Source of the DNA: Ancylobacter rudongensis | Lineage (GTDB): Bacteria; Pseudomonadota; Alphaproteobacteria; Rhizobiales; Xanthobacteraceae | DNA length: 64,000 nt | Direction: 5' to 3' | Assembly: GCF_900100155.1 (NCBI RefSeq) | Contig: NZ_FMTP01000007.1 | Span: 124,001 to 188,000, forward strand | Part shown: positions 63,241 through 64,000 of the stretch, in pieces | How positions within the stretch are numbered: the stretch's first letter is position 1 | Layout of the letters: each line of letters opens with the position of its first letter | Notes under the pieces: model-generated | What the model was told of the DNA's origin: nothing | Databases searched by the model: none | The model's input: only the letters and a program-made list of their open reading frames with translations | Position numbers and translations under genes: made by a program

Positions 63241-63540
63241 ATGGCACGTCTGTTCTTCCGCCGGGGCGCCAGCGCCGAGGCGGCACCCGACGCCGCCCGC
63301 GAGCTGGCCGCGAAGGCGCGGCTCATCCTCGGGGTGGACGAGGAGACCACCATTTCCATCAGCGAGATCGCCTGCGGCGATCCGGCCTGCGGCGGGGCGG
63401 AAACCGTCGTGCTGGTGATGCGTCCCGGCCGCCGCACCGAGGCGGCAAAGCTGATGAAGCCGCTCTCCACCGTCACCGAGGCGGAACTGGCGGAGGCGTT
63501 GCAGCCTCTGTGTGACGCTACGTCATTCATCGCGAGCTGA
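63241..63540 (+). CDS. Small conserved protein with CGDPAC motif, unknown function
   Basis: A 99-residue protein. The Cys pair in ISEIACGDPACGGAETVVLV, followed by VMRPGRRTEAAKLMKPLSTV, looks conserved in type, but I do not recognise the family. The N-terminal 30 residues are basic (ARLFFRRGAS) and Ala-rich helical. The two cysteines four residues apart might bind metal or form a disulfide. AGGAGG lies five bases before the ATG at 63241. Function unknown. Confidence 0.75.
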   Translation: MARLFFRRGASAEAAPDAARELAAKARLILGVDEETTISISEIACGDPACGGAETVVLVMRPGRRTEAAKLMKPLSTVTEAELAEALQPLCDATSFIAS

Positions 63541-63590
63541 CGGGAAGTATTTCGCCGCTAGGCGACGATGGCGGTTAGAGTTTATCCCGC

Positions 63591-63607
63591 TGTTTCAAAG
63601 TGAAACA
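63591..63607. promoter_or_regulatory. Dyad operator candidate upstream of the imelysin gene
   Basis: TGTTTCA-AAG-TGAAACA is a perfect 7-bp-arm inverted repeat with a 3-bp spacer, 95 bp before the imelysin start codon. The geometry (7-3-7) equals that of the ICE box at 30772, but the sequence differs. A regulator site is inferred. Confidence 0.5.
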
Positions 63608-63701
63608 ATTCCAATCTACGGACGAAGACTTGCGACCGATTTCGCCGGTGGCGTAGGAGTCTCCCGCTGAAGCGCCTCGGGGGCGCGGGAGGAGACCAAC
63701 C

Positions 63702-64000
63702 ATGCGAGCCAGATCACTGTTCGCCACGCCGCTCGTCGCGGCCTTCGCGCTGGGGGCGGCCTTTGCCGTCGGTCTGGCCGCCGCCGACACCCCGGCGCCG
63801 AAGGTGAAGGATATCGTTGCCACCTATGCCGACATCGCCGAGGCGATGTACACCGACAGCCTGACCACCGCCAAGGCGCTGCAAGGCGCGGTGAACACGC
63901 TCATCGCCACGCCGACCGAGGCCAATCTCGACGCCGCCAAGGCCGCCTGGAAGGCCGCCCGCGTGCCCTACCAGCAGACCGAGGGCTATCGCTTCGGCAA
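63702..64000 (+). CDS. Imelysin-like iron-regulated protein (3' part beyond window)
   Basis: The first ~99 residues of a secreted protein. GGGAGGAGA precedes the ATG and the signal peptide reads [20 protein letters not shown] to LAAAD. The mature start [20 protein letters not shown] then [14 protein letters not shown] and [19 protein letters not shown] match the imelysin/M75 family (iron-regulated protein A type), which works in iron uptake at the periplasm. The gene runs off the right end. Confidence 0.88.
   Translation, partial: MRARSLFATPLVAAFALGAAFAVGLAAADTPAPKVKDIVATYADIAEAMYTDSLTTAKALQGAVNTLIATPTEANLDAAKAAWKAARVPYQQTEGYRFG

Noticed and set aside
63078-63515. A 145-codon frame starting MIIFRYFYSSK.
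   Set aside because: It overlaps the better supported gene at 63241 in another frame. Its second half is Arg/Gly-rich shadow translation, and no ribosome site is seen.

Overview
The window is GC-rich (roughly two thirds G+C by eye), densely coding chromosomal DNA from an alphaproteobacterium of the order Hyphomicrobiales (Rhizobiales). The gene content looks closest to Xanthobacteraceae such as Ancylobacter, Starkeya or Xanthobacter. This placement is an inference from the accB/accC/aroQ block, an RNase E with a long interrupted S1 region, the rne-amiC-mrcA-prfB and hom-glpX-recJ neighbourhoods, a suf operon with two cysteine desulfurases and an Irr-type iron control element, and a class I PHA synthase. 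No rRNA, tRNA, CRISPR array, transposase, integrase or phage gene was seen. Almost everything is core metabolism, with a few accessory genes inserted between conserved blocks.

Layout. 1-4.7 kb (minus strand): M48 protease with TPRs, DsbA-like thiol oxidoreductase, aroQ, accB, accC (cut by the window edge). 4.8-8.5 kb: a class I/II aminotransferase, a divergent HxlR regulator/quinone-reductase pair with a dyad operator between them, and a transglutaminase-like protein. 8.6-21.4 kb: rne with a leader of about 550 nt, amiC, mrcA (PBP1A), then two apparent insertions (a PAP2-phosphatase autotransporter and a GST), then prfB. 21.5-28.4 kb: bcp, a YhdP/AsmA-like envelope giant, tyrS, anmK. 28.4-30.6 kb: a small secreted protein, a low-GC methyltransferase and an alpha/beta hydrolase.

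30.7-39.1 kb is the suf iron-sulfur cluster operon: IscS-like desulfurase, sufB, sufC, sufD, sufS, sufT, a VOC-family gene, sufA and a TfoX-N protein. It is preceded by a good sigma-70-type promoter whose start region is covered by an ICE (Irr) box, so iron control at transcription initiation is predicted. 39.2-48.7 kb: MscS channel, RhlE-type helicase, Gre factor, LysE exporter, a double-GT2 glycosyltransferase, parE, a small conserved protein and argC. 48.9-51.7 kb: a PHA synthase with a histone-H1-like N-terminal extension and a small lipoprotein. 51.8-61.5 kb: an AlaC-type aminotransferase, hom and glpX, then four inserted genes (small soluble protein, esterase, EamA transporter, phytase-like esterase), then recJ. 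61.6-64 kb: a BaiN/HI0933-type flavoprotein, a small Cys-motif protein and the start of an imelysin-type iron-regulated lipoprotein or periplasmic protein.

Several families of short palindromic intergenic repeats sit at gene ends. The points most worth a second look are the secreted PAP2-autotransporter fusion with a missing motif-1 lysine, the PHA synthase with a DNA-binding-like tail, the ICE box on the suf promoter, the HxlR operator, the dyad ahead of the imelysin gene and the low-GC methyltransferase island.
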